Positions 1-6,489 of a stretch of DNA of 11,401 nucleotides are shown here, piece by piece. Both the position numbers and the translations under genes were made by a program. This DNA comes from DASQFQ01 sp039934455 (GTDB taxonomy: Bacteria; Actinomycetota; Thermoleophilia; Solirubrobacterales; Solirubrobacteraceae). Every line of letters begins with the position of its first letter. The stretch's first letter is position 1. Where the stretch lies: positions 1 through 11,401 of the forward strand of contig JBDTMF010000136.1 of assembly GCA_039934455.1 (NCBI GenBank), given 5' to 3'. The notes under the pieces are model-generated. The model saw only the letters and a list, made by a program, of their open reading frames with translations, did no database searches and was not told where the DNA came from.

Positions 1-230
1 GCCGAGTAGCGCAACCAGGCGCGGAACAGGCGCGGGTGCCGGCCAAGCGTCGTGAAGAGGTTCGGGGGTCCGCTGCCGCTCACGCGCCCGGCGAGCACGG
101 CCACGAGCCTGGAGAGCGGTCTCAGCTCCCGCGGCTGGGCCGGAGCGATGCGGGGCTCGCCGCGCTCCGGGGATGGAAGCAGCGCTTGCAGCCTGGCGAT
201 GGTCGCGCCCTGCGCGCGCTGACTGCGCAC
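1..230 (-). CDS. Carboxymuconolactone decarboxylase (AhpD-like) family protein, N-terminal part, cut by left edge
   Basis: About 76 codons are visible, starting at a GTG (230-228) seven bases after the stop of the upstream KAS-like gene; no ATG in this frame is available at the junction. The readable protein has a basic start, then a segment RIAPAQPREL near residues 28-37, and then PPNLFTTLGRHPRLFRAWLR near residues 55-74. This 'PPN-[IL]F-x-T-L-x-RHP-x-LFR-x-W' signature is characteristic of the actinobacterial CMD/AhpD-like family, whose members are small helical oligomers. The CxxC-type catalytic segment of peroxidase-like members would lie beyond the edge, so I cannot say whether it is a lactone decarboxylase, a peroxidase-like thiol protein or something else. 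It is the fourth gene of the minus-strand operon. Family membership is fairly sure, function is not, and the exact start is less sure because the GTG has only a weak Shine-Dalgarno sequence. Confidence 0.75.
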   Translation of the reverse strand, partial: MRSQRAQGATIARLQALLPSPERGEPRIAPAQPRELRPLSRLVAVLAGRVSGSGPPNLFTTLGRHPRLFRAWLRYS

Positions 231-237
231 GCCTGGA

Positions 238-1137
238 TCATGCCCGGTAGATCGCCGCGGCGGCGGTGATCCCCGCCCCCGCGGACACGAACAGCGTCGT
301 GCGCGCCGACTCCAGTCGCACCGACTCGAGCGCGACGGCCGGCGCGGCCGTGTGCGCACCGGCGACACCGTTCGACGGTGACGCGACCCGTTCGTGGGAC
401 ACGCCGAGCCGCCTCGCCAGGGAGTCGGCGAAGCCCGAGACGGACGCGGTGGCGACGAGCAGGTCGACCTCGCCGAGGTCGAGCGCCTGCTCCGCGATCA
501 GCTCGCGCGCGGTCGATTCCGCACAGTCGACCGCGCGGGCGGCGTAGGACTCGGCGATCTCGACGGTGAGGAGGTTGCGACCCCGGTGGGCGAGCCCGCG
601 CCCGTCATCGTCGTGCCAGCTCACGTCGCTCCGGAACAGCTCGGCGAACTCGGGGAACGTGTCGAAGCGAAAGGCCGTGAAGCCGGCGCGGGAGTCGTCC
701 GCGCTCAACAGGATCGCGCCGCCGACCGCGGGAAAGCTGAACCCTCGGGTGACGTCCGGCTCCGGGTTCATGTCGCTGGCGACGACCATCCCGAGCTTGG
801 CCGTGCCCGAGGCGATCATGCCGTCGACCAGCTGCATGCCCGTCAGCAGGCCACAGGCCCCGTTGTAGACGTCGAAGGAGAACGTGCCGTGCGCCGCGCC
901 GAGAAGCTGGTTCGGGTTCGCCCCGATGTCCTCCTGGATCAGGGCCGCGAACGCCGGCTCGCTGAGGATCCGGTCGTGGTAGACGCCCGCGTTGATCAGC
1001 AGGTCGAGCTCGCCGGCGGAGCGGTGCGCGCGCGCCAGGCACGAACGCGCGGCGGTGTCGGCGAGCTCCAGCGAACCGGGGCTCATCGACCGCTCGTGCG
1101 CCACCGAGGTCGCGGACGCCTCAATGATCGTGCCCAT
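238..1137 (-). CDS. KAS III (FabH)-like thiolase-fold protein lacking the catalytic His and Asn
   Basis: This 299-residue protein has the thiolase fold pattern of beta-ketoacyl synthase III. An N-terminal strand (IIEASATSV) leads into a helix. The nucleophile-loop motif FDVYNGACGLLTGM places a cysteine at residue 95, and the protein ends in a Gly/Ala-rich strand (SAGAGITAAAAIYRA). Aligned by eye with the neighbouring 375-residue paralogue, the catalytic His position is Thr230 (DLLVATASVSG), and the Asn of the GNTS motif falls at Gly260/Ala261 (GVAGAHTAAP). The canonical Cys-His-Asn triad is therefore reduced to Cys alone. The protein is also some 30 residues shorter than ordinary FabH, mainly at the N terminus. 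The ATG overlaps the end of the upstream KAS III gene by 17 nt and is preceded by a GGTGGGG stretch, so translational coupling is likely. I infer a non-condensing partner subunit, as PqsB is to PqsC, or an acyl-transfer protein using only the cysteine. It could also simply be a divergent homodimer. Confidence 0.85.
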   Translation of the reverse strand: MGTIIEASATSVAHERSMSPGSLELADTAARSCLARAHRSAGELDLLINAGVYHDRILSEPAFAALIQEDIGANPNQLLGAAHGTFSFDVYNGACGLLTGMQLVDGMIASGTAKLGMVVASDMNPEPDVTRGFSFPAVGGAILLSADDSRAGFTAFRFDTFPEFAELFRSDVSWHDDDGRGLAHRGRNLLTVEIAESYAARAVDCAESTARELIAEQALDLGEVDLLVATASVSGFADSLARRLGVSHERVASPSNGVAGAHTAAPAVALESVRLESARTTLFVSAGAGITAAAAIYRA

Positions 1138-2248
1138 GCCCCACCAGCTGATCGACCTTGAAGATCACGATCCCGACCTCGAGACCCGAGGCGATGGAGA
1201 GCAGCATGACCCTGTCCTCCTTGGCGAAGCGGCCCTCGCTCAGGTACTTCCAGAGGGCGACGAAATGCGTCGTCGACGACGTGTTGCCGTATTCGTCGAC
1301 GGTGACCACGACATGCTTCGGCGCGCCACCCATGCGCGCGGAGAACTCCTTGACGCCCTTCTCGATCGCCCGCGCCGAAGTCTGATGCGGGATGAAGTAG
1401 TCGATCTCGTCGAACTCGAGCCCGGCCTGATCGAGCGCCTCGCGCAGCATCGGCACGGTGTCCTCGATCCCGACGTGCTGCAGCGACCTGGAGTCGCTGT
1501 ACATCGACGCCCCGAGCCCGACCTTGGACGGGAACGCGAGGCACAGGCGGCTGTGCTCGGCCAGCGTCGTGAACCCGGCGACCTCGATGCCGGGTGCGCC
1601 CTCGGGCGCCCGCTCGAGGATCGCCGCCGCGCCGGCGTCGCCGAGCGTCAGCGACGCGAGCTGATCGCTCAGGATCGTGGTGACCTCACGTGCGGCATTG
1701 ACGCCCAGCTGTGAGATGTACTCGCCGCTGACGACCATGCCGCGCCGGATCCGGCCCTGCCGGATCATGTCGTTGAGGATGAAGACGCCGGTCATCATCC
1801 CTGCGCAGGCGTTGGAGATGTCGAAGCTCATCGCGCGCTCGGCGCCGAGCGTCTCTTTGAGCGACACGCTCAAGGGCGGCTCGAGCTGCATCCGCAGGCC
1901 CCCGACGTAGCGGGTGATGCTCGACACGATCAAAACGTCGAGGTCCTCCGCGCCGAAGTCCGCGTGCGACAGGGCGTCCCGCGCCGCGGCGAGCGCGAGC
2001 GTGTAGGAGTCCTCGCCCTCGGCGACGACGCGGTGCTCGTGGATCCCCGTCAGCCGCTCGAGGTCGATGTGCGTCCGGTGCGCCGTGCTCGCCATGAGCT
2101 CGGCGCTGGTCAGCCGCTGCTCCGGGACCGAGGCCCCGATGCCGGCGAACCGGCTCGTGTGAGGCCCGTCGCCCGATGAGCCGTCGGCGCCGCCCTCCAG
2201 CGCCATCCAGTGCTCGCCGCCGTTTACGGACCCGGGACTCCCCTCCAT
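1121..2248 (-). CDS. 3-oxoacyl-ACP synthase III (KAS III/FabH-type) ketosynthase
   Basis: This 375-residue cytosolic KAS III-type condensing enzyme belongs to the family that joins an acyl-CoA (or other acyl thioester) to a malonyl- or acyl-thioester by decarboxylative or non-decarboxylative Claisen chemistry. All three catalytic residues are visible: Cys148 in FDISNACAGMMTGV, His288 in DYFIPHQTSARAI and Asn322 in EYGNTSSTTHF. The fold proper starts near residue 33 (SRFAGIGASVPEQRLTSAEL), leaving a roughly 32-residue, Gly/Ser-rich N-terminal extension. The chosen ATG at 2248 has an excellent Shine-Dalgarno sequence seven bases upstream; an internal Met15 (codon at 2206-2204) would give a more ordinary N terminus. 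The Gly-rich C-terminal motif reads SIASGLEVGI rather than the SSTGFG-type ending of housekeeping FabH, so a specialised role is more likely than fatty-acid initiation. It sits between the GMC oxidoreductase (13-nt gap) and the KAS-like paralogue (17-nt overlap). Substrates cannot be told from sequence. Confidence 0.92.
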   Translation of the reverse strand: MEGSPGSVNGGEHWMALEGGADGSSGDGPHTSRFAGIGASVPEQRLTSAELMASTAHRTHIDLERLTGIHEHRVVAEGEDSYTLALAAARDALSHADFGAEDLDVLIVSSITRYVGGLRMQLEPPLSVSLKETLGAERAMSFDISNACAGMMTGVFILNDMIRQGRIRRGMVVSGEYISQLGVNAAREVTTILSDQLASLTLGDAGAAAILERAPEGAPGIEVAGFTTLAEHSRLCLAFPSKVGLGASMYSDSRSLQHVGIEDTVPMLREALDQAGLEFDEIDYFIPHQTSARAIEKGVKEFSARMGGAPKHVVVTVDEYGNTSSTTHFVALWKYLSEGRFAKEDRVMLLSIASGLEVGIVIFKVDQLVGHGHDH

Positions 2249-2255
2249 GCGCCCA

Positions 2256-2263
2256 ACCTCCTC
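2256..2263 (-). promoter_or_regulatory. Strong Shine-Dalgarno site for the KAS III gene
   Basis: On the minus strand the sequence reads GAGGAGGT seven bases before the ATG at 2248. It overlaps the TGA stop (2264-2262) of the GMC oxidoreductase. This supports the 2248 start over the internal Met15 and implies that translation of the two genes is coupled. Confidence 0.8.
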
Positions 2264-3878
2264 ATGCGAGAGTGCTGCGGGCCGAGCCGTCCACCCTAGC
2301 GCGCCCCCGGATCAGGTCTGCCGCGCGCTCGGCGATCATGATGGTCGGGGCGTTCGTGTTCCCGCCGGGGATCACCGGCATGACCGACGCGTCGACCACG
2401 CGCAGGTTCTCGAGCCCGTGGACGCGGAGGCGGGAGTCGACCACCGCGTCGTCGCCCCCGTCGCTCATCCGGCACGTGCCGACGGGGTGATAGATCAGCA
2501 TCAGCCGCCGCCGCAGGTCGGCCTCGAGATCGGCGCGGTCGCGCGCGCCGGACCCCGGCTTGAGCTCGGAGACGACGATCTCGCGCATGGGGCCCTGTGC
2601 CGCGATCTCACGCGCCAGCTCCATGCCGTCGACGAGCGAGCGCAGGTCGTCGGGCTCGGACAGGCTGTTCGTGATCACCCGCGGCGCCGCGGTGGGATCG
2701 GCCGACCGCAGCCAGACCCGGCCGCGGGCCTGTGGCGACACCAGCACGGGCGCGATGACCGCGCAGTGGCCGTCGTAGGTCTCGGCGCCGTGGTCCTCGT
2801 AGTAGGCGGCGCCCATGTGGAACTGGACGTCGGCCGCCGGCAGGCCCGGGCGCGTGCGCACGAACGCGACGACCTCGGCGACGGTCGACGACAGCGGGCC
2901 GGTGCGGCGCAGGACCCACTCGGCGAGTGGCTTGGGCTTGTCGGCGCCGTAGAGGGTGTCCTGCTCGGAGACCTCCCAGATCAGCGAGACGAACGGGTGG
3001 TCCTGCAGGTTGCGCCCGACCCCGGGCAGGTCGTGGCGCGCCTCCACGCCGACGGCGCGCAGATCGCCGGGCGAGCCGATGCCGCTCAGCTGCAACAGCT
3101 GCGGCGACTGGATGCTCCCGGCGCTCAGGATCACCTCGCGCTGGGCTCGGATCGAGCGCTCGCGGCGCCCGCGTGCGACTCGCACGCCGACCGCCCGGTC
3201 ACCCTCGAGCTCCACGCGCAGGACCCGCGTCCGCGTCATCACCTCGAGGTTCGGCCGCTCGAGCGCCGGGCGCAGGAAGGCGTCCGCGGAGCTCCAGCGC
3301 CGCCCGTCGCGCTGGTTGACCTGGAACATCGCGACGCCGTCCTGCTCGGGACCGTTGTAGTCGTGGCTCCTCGGAATGCCCGCCGCCTCGCTCGCGGCGA
3401 TCAGGCGGCGGTCGACCTCGGCTCGCGGGGAGCGCTGGTTCGACACGCGGAGCGGGCCGCCCGCGCCGTGGAACTCCGACGCGCCTCGCGCGTCGTCCTC
3501 GGACTTCAGGAAGTAGGGCAGAACGTCCCGCCAGCCCCAGCCCGCGGCGCCCTGTGCCTCCCAGAGGTCGTAGTCGAGCGGCCGCCCGCGGACGTAGAGC
3601 ATCGCGTTCATCGAGCTCGACCCGCCCAGGCTCTTGCCGCGCGGCACGTAGAGGGACCGGCCGTCGACGTGCGGCTCCGGCTCCGTCGAGAAGTCCCAGT
3701 CGAGCTTGGTGTGGAACTGCTTGGCGAACGCCGCCGGGATCTTGATGTTCGGGCTGCGGTCGCGGCCGCCGGCCTCGATCAGCAGGACGCGCGTGCCGGG
3801 GTCCTCGGTGAGGCGGTTGGCCAGCACGCAGCCCGCCGACCCGGCACCCACGACGATGTAGTCGAACGGTTCTGGCAT
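2262..3878 (-). CDS. GMC-family FAD-dependent oxidoreductase (choline/alcohol dehydrogenase-like)
   Basis: This 538-residue flavoprotein is full length for the GMC family and probably oxidises an alcohol to an aldehyde or ketone. The N terminus carries the ADP-binding motif YIVVGAGSAGCVLANRL (GxGxxG at residues 11-16), followed by LLIEAGG. GMC signature 1 is at residues 79-104 (PRGKSLGGSSSMNAMLYVRG) and signature 2 at 253-267 (AGSIQSPQLLQLSGI). The C-terminal catalytic segment contains HPVGTCRM with His464, and GGNTNAPTIMIAE, in which Asn509 aligns with the catalytic Asn of BetA/choline oxidase-type enzymes. There is no signal peptide, so it is cytosolic. It is the first gene of the minus-strand operon with the two KAS III-like genes and the CMD protein, which suggests that its alcohol or hydroxy substrate belongs to the same pathway. 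The start has no clear Shine-Dalgarno sequence; see the possible leaderless promoter entry. Choline dehydrogenase activity is not implied: this family is very broad in substrate. Confidence 0.93.
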   Translation of the reverse strand: MPEPFDYIVVGAGSAGCVLANRLTEDPGTRVLLIEAGGRDRSPNIKIPAAFAKQFHTKLDWDFSTEPEPHVDGRSLYVPRGKSLGGSSSMNAMLYVRGRPLDYDLWEAQGAAGWGWRDVLPYFLKSEDDARGASEFHGAGGPLRVSNQRSPRAEVDRRLIAASEAAGIPRSHDYNGPEQDGVAMFQVNQRDGRRWSSADAFLRPALERPNLEVMTRTRVLRVELEGDRAVGVRVARGRRERSIRAQREVILSAGSIQSPQLLQLSGIGSPGDLRAVGVEARHDLPGVGRNLQDHPFVSLIWEVSEQDTLYGADKPKPLAEWVLRRTGPLSSTVAEVVAFVRTRPGLPAADVQFHMGAAYYEDHGAETYDGHCAVIAPVLVSPQARGRVWLRSADPTAAPRVITNSLSEPDDLRSLVDGMELAREIAAQGPMREIVVSELKPGSGARDRADLEADLRRRLMLIYHPVGTCRMSDGGDDAVVDSRLRVHGLENLRVVDASVMPVIPGGNTNAPTIMIAERAADLIRGRARVDGSARSTLA

Positions 3879-3902
3879 GCGCCCAGCGTAGGCGTCGGTG
3901 CG
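3879..3902. promoter_or_regulatory. 24-bp divergent intergenic region with a possible leaderless promoter for the GMC operon
   Basis: Two divergent operons are separated by only 24 bp. On the minus strand a TACGCT hexamer (3890-3885), matching the TANNNT -10 pattern, is followed by exactly six bases (GGGCGC) and then the ATG at 3878. This is the spacing expected if transcription starts at the A of the start codon, that is, a leaderless mRNA of the kind common in Actinobacteria. I find no convincing -35 box; at the usual spacing it would fall inside the hydrolase gene. The plus-strand gene shows neither a clear -10 nor a good Shine-Dalgarno sequence here, so its promoter may lie within the GMC coding region or its true start may be further downstream. 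Confidence 0.4.
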
Positions 3903-5102
3903 ATGATCGCGTGGAACATGTCGGAAAGCGCATCGGGAGCCGGCGGTCCGTCACCGCCGCGCGCGTTGCAGGTGCTGGTCGGCCGCTATGACGGCGCGGC
4001 CTTCGAACCGCGCGGCGGTGGCGCGCGCCTCCGCCTCCAGGACGCCGAGGACAACGCCTGGGACGTCGTGGTCCAGCGCGGTGTGGCCCGCCTCGAGCGC
4101 GCCGCAGGCGGCGGCGACGCGACGCTCACGGCCGAGTCCCGCACGTGGGCGGCGATCGCCGATGACGGCGACGGCGCCGGCATGCTCGCCTTCCGGTCGG
4201 GTCGCCTGACGGTGCGCCGGAACCTGCACGTCGGCGTCGGGTTCCTGGCGGCGACGAGCGGCCACAACGGGCCGGGGCGGTTGCGCCTCGAAACGATCGC
4301 CACCCGTCACGCCCGTCTGTCCACGCTGGAGGCGGGCGTCGGCCCGCCCGTTCTCGCCATTCACGGGCTGGGCGCCACCAAGGGATCCTTCCTGTTCACG
4401 GCTGCGGCGCTGGCCGACCGCTTTCGCGTCATCGCCGTCGACCTTCCGGGCTTCGGCGACTCCGACAAGCCGATCGGCGCGGCGTACGACCCCCGCTTCT
4501 TCGCCGAGGCGATGATCGACCTGCTGGACGCGCTCGAGCTCGACCGCGTCGAGGTGATCGGCAACAGCCTCGGCGGACGCGTCGCGCTCGAGCTCGCCCT
4601 CCGAGATCCCGACCGCGTCGGTCGCCTGGCCCTGCTCTCGCCCTCGCTGGCCTGGCGACGCCCGCGCCGGTGGGCACCGGCCCTGCGGCTCGTGCGACCG
4701 GAGCTGGGCCTGGTCCAGCTCGCCCCCCGCGCCGTCGTGGAGTCGATCGTGCACCGGCTCATCCCGGGCGCCGATGAAGGCTGGACGGCGGCGGGCGTCG
4801 ACGAGTTCCTGCGCGCCTATCACTCCCCCGCCGGGCGCGCCGCGTTCTACGCGGCTGCGCGCCACATCTACCTCGAGGCGCCCCACGGCAAAGCCGGGTT
4901 CTGGCCCAGGCTGCGCGAGCTCCAGCCCGATGTCCTGTTCGTCTGGGGGCGCCGCGACACCCTCGTGCCGATCGCGTTCGCGCGTCACGTCGCCGAGGCG
5001 CTCCCGCAGGCCCGGCACGTCGAGCTCGACTGCGGGCACGTGCCGCAGATGGAGCGGCCCACAGAGACCCACGACGCCGTGGCTTCGTTTTTCGGGGAGT
5101 AG
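3903..5102 (+). CDS. SCP2-like domain fused to alpha/beta-fold hydrolase
   Basis: This 399-residue, two-part protein has residues roughly 20-125 resembling an SCP2 (sterol carrier/lipid-binding) domain: VVVQRGVARLERAAGGGDAT, then a helix, then MLAFRSGRLTVRRNL. Residues about 148-399 form an alpha/beta hydrolase with oxyanion motif HGLGATKGS (154-162), a nucleophile elbow GNSLGG with Ser222, an acid in VWGRRDTLVP (Asp352) and His379 in DCGHVPQMERP. The triad is complete, so it should be an active esterase, lipase, thioesterase or C-C hydrolase. The SCP2 part may present a lipophilic or CoA-linked substrate. The ATG at 3903 is the most upstream sensible start. Met6 (3918) is nearly equivalent, and neither has a strong Shine-Dalgarno sequence. 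The frame stays open far upstream, but that stretch is antisense to the GMC gene and not real coding. It is the first gene of the plus-strand operon, 10 nt before the GlcD-like gene. The substrate is unknown. The SCP2 call rests on pattern recognition and is less certain than the hydrolase call. Confidence 0.88.
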   Translation: MIAWNMSESASGAGGPSPPRALQVLVGRYDGAAFEPRGGGARLRLQDAEDNAWDVVVQRGVARLERAAGGGDATLTAESRTWAAIADDGDGAGMLAFRSGRLTVRRNLHVGVGFLAATSGHNGPGRLRLETIATRHARLSTLEAGVGPPVLAIHGLGATKGSFLFTAAALADRFRVIAVDLPGFGDSDKPIGAAYDPRFFAEAMIDLLDALELDRVEVIGNSLGGRVALELALRDPDRVGRLALLSPSLAWRRPRRWAPALRLVRPELGLVQLAPRAVVESIVHRLIPGADEGWTAAGVDEFLRAYHSPAGRAAFYAAARHIYLEAPHGKAGFWPRLRELQPDVLFVWGRRDTLVPIAFARHVAEALPQARHVELDCGHVPQMERPTETHDAVASFFGE

Positions 5103-5112
5103 CTTGCATGCC

Positions 5113-6489
5113 ATGGCGGTGAGCCTGGGCGCGCAGCTGGAGGCGGTGGTCGGACGCGAGCACGTGCGGACGGACGACGGCGCGCTGCTGACGTTCTCGA
5201 CGGACGCGACGCCGCTCGAGCGCGGCCGTCCCGACGCGGTCGTCTTCCCGGCGACGGCCGAGGAGGTCGCCGGGGTGCTGCGCATCGCCGGCGAGCGGCG
5301 GGTCCCGGTCGTGCCGCGCGGGGCGGGCACGAACCTGAGCGGCGGGACGGTCCCCCACCGCGGCGGCATCGTGCTCGTGCTGACGCGCATGAACCGGATC
5401 AAGGAGGTCAGCGCCGCTGAGCTCGTCGCGGTCTGCGAGCCGGGCGTGCGCACGATCGAGCTGGCGCAGGCCGCCGCCGCGAAGCGCCTTCTGTTCCCGC
5501 CCGACCCGGGCAGCCAGACCGTCGCGACCATCGGCGGGAACGTCGCGGAATGCTCGGGCGGGCTGCGCGCGCTCAAATACGGGGTCACGCGCGACTATGT
5601 GCTCGGCGTCGAGGCGGTGCTGCCGACCGGAGAGATCATCCGCAGCGGCGGGCGGCTCGTGAAGGACGTCGCGGGTTATGACCTACGGCGCCTGCTGTGC
5701 GGGAGCGAGGGCACGCTCGCGGTGATGACCGAGCTGACGCTGCGGCTGGTCCCCGCGCCGGAGGCGACCGGCATCGGCATGGCCTACTTCCCCGAGCTCG
5801 CGGACGCCGCCCGGACGGTGTCGCGCGTGCTGGCGTCCGGGATCATGCCGGTCACGCTCGAGTTCCTCGACCGGGTCTGCATCGGCGCGGTCGAGGACTT
5901 CGCGCACATCGGCCTCGACACGACGGCCGGCGCGCTGCTGATCTTCGGCCAGGACGGGGACCCGGCCGTGATCGAGCAGGATCTGCAGCGGATGGCGGAA
6001 GCCTGCGAGGTGGAGGGCGCGACGCAGGTGCGGATCGCCGAGTCCCCGGAAGCGGCGGACAAGGTGCTCGAGGCGCGCCGTGCGGCGCTGCCGGCGCTGT
6101 CGCGCCTGGAGCCGCTCACCCTGCTCGAGGACGCGACGGTGCCGCGGTCGCGCATCGCGGAGATGGTCGAGTTCATCCAGGACGTCGCCGACCGCCACGA
6201 GCTCAAGATCGGCACGTTCGGCCACGCGGGCGACGGCAACCTGCATCCGACCGCCGTGCTCGACCCGGCCGACGAGAGCGCGATCCACCGCGCCCACGCG
6301 GCCTTCGACGAGATCTTCGGGCGGGCCATCGAGCTCGACGGCACCATCACCGGCGAGCACGGGATCGGCAGCGTCAAGCTGCACTACCTCGAGCGCCAGC
6401 TCGGCGCCGAGCACATGGCGCTCCTGCGGCGCATCAAGGCCGCCTTCGACCCCCACGACATCCTCAACCCCGGGAAGCTCGGCTCATGA
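5113..6489 (+). CDS. glcD: GlcD-like FAD-linked 2-hydroxyacid oxidase/dehydrogenase subunit
   Basis: This 458-residue protein belongs to the glycolate oxidase GlcD / D-lactate dehydrogenase family, which oxidises a 2-hydroxyacid to the 2-oxoacid using FAD. The PCMH-type FAD domain runs from about residue 37 to 215, with PRGAGTNLSGG (68-78), PPDPGSQTVATIGGNVAECS (129-148) and GVTRDYVLG (157-165). The C-terminal FAD-oxidase domain holds GHAGDGNLHP (370-379) with the metal/substrate-site histidines, TGEHGIG (413-419) and the family end motif DILNPGK. The ATG at 5113 gives a normal N terminus. A GGGGAG at 5094-5099 is 13 nt away, so an in-frame TTG at 5104 is a possible alternative start. It lies 10 nt after the hydrolase gene and overlaps the GlcF-like gene by ATGA, which points to one complex. 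The GlcE subunit of the classical GlcDEF enzyme is absent here. Glycolate, D-lactate and other 2-hydroxyacids all remain possible substrates. Confidence 0.93.
   Translation: MAVSLGAQLEAVVGREHVRTDDGALLTFSTDATPLERGRPDAVVFPATAEEVAGVLRIAGERRVPVVPRGAGTNLSGGTVPHRGGIVLVLTRMNRIKEVSAAELVAVCEPGVRTIELAQAAAAKRLLFPPDPGSQTVATIGGNVAECSGGLRALKYGVTRDYVLGVEAVLPTGEIIRSGGRLVKDVAGYDLRRLLCGSEGTLAVMTELTLRLVPAPEATGIGMAYFPELADAARTVSRVLASGIMPVTLEFLDRVCIGAVEDFAHIGLDTTAGALLIFGQDGDPAVIEQDLQRMAEACEVEGATQVRIAESPEAADKVLEARRAALPALSRLEPLTLLEDATVPRSRIAEMVEFIQDVADRHELKIGTFGHAGDGNLHPTAVLDPADESAIHRAHAAFDEIFGRAIELDGTITGEHGIGSVKLHYLERQLGAEHMALLRRIKAAFDPHDILNPGKLGS

Noticed and set aside
2247..3902. Long open plus-strand frame continuing upstream of the hydrolase gene
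   Set aside because: It is exactly antisense to the GMC oxidoreductase, is rich in His, Arg and Gln with no domain, and reflects the GC-rich codon pattern. The hydrolase homology begins only after 3903.
3951..5588. 545-codon minus-strand ORF
   Set aside because: It is a shadow of the SCP2-hydrolase and GlcD-like genes, low in complexity, with no recognisable motif.
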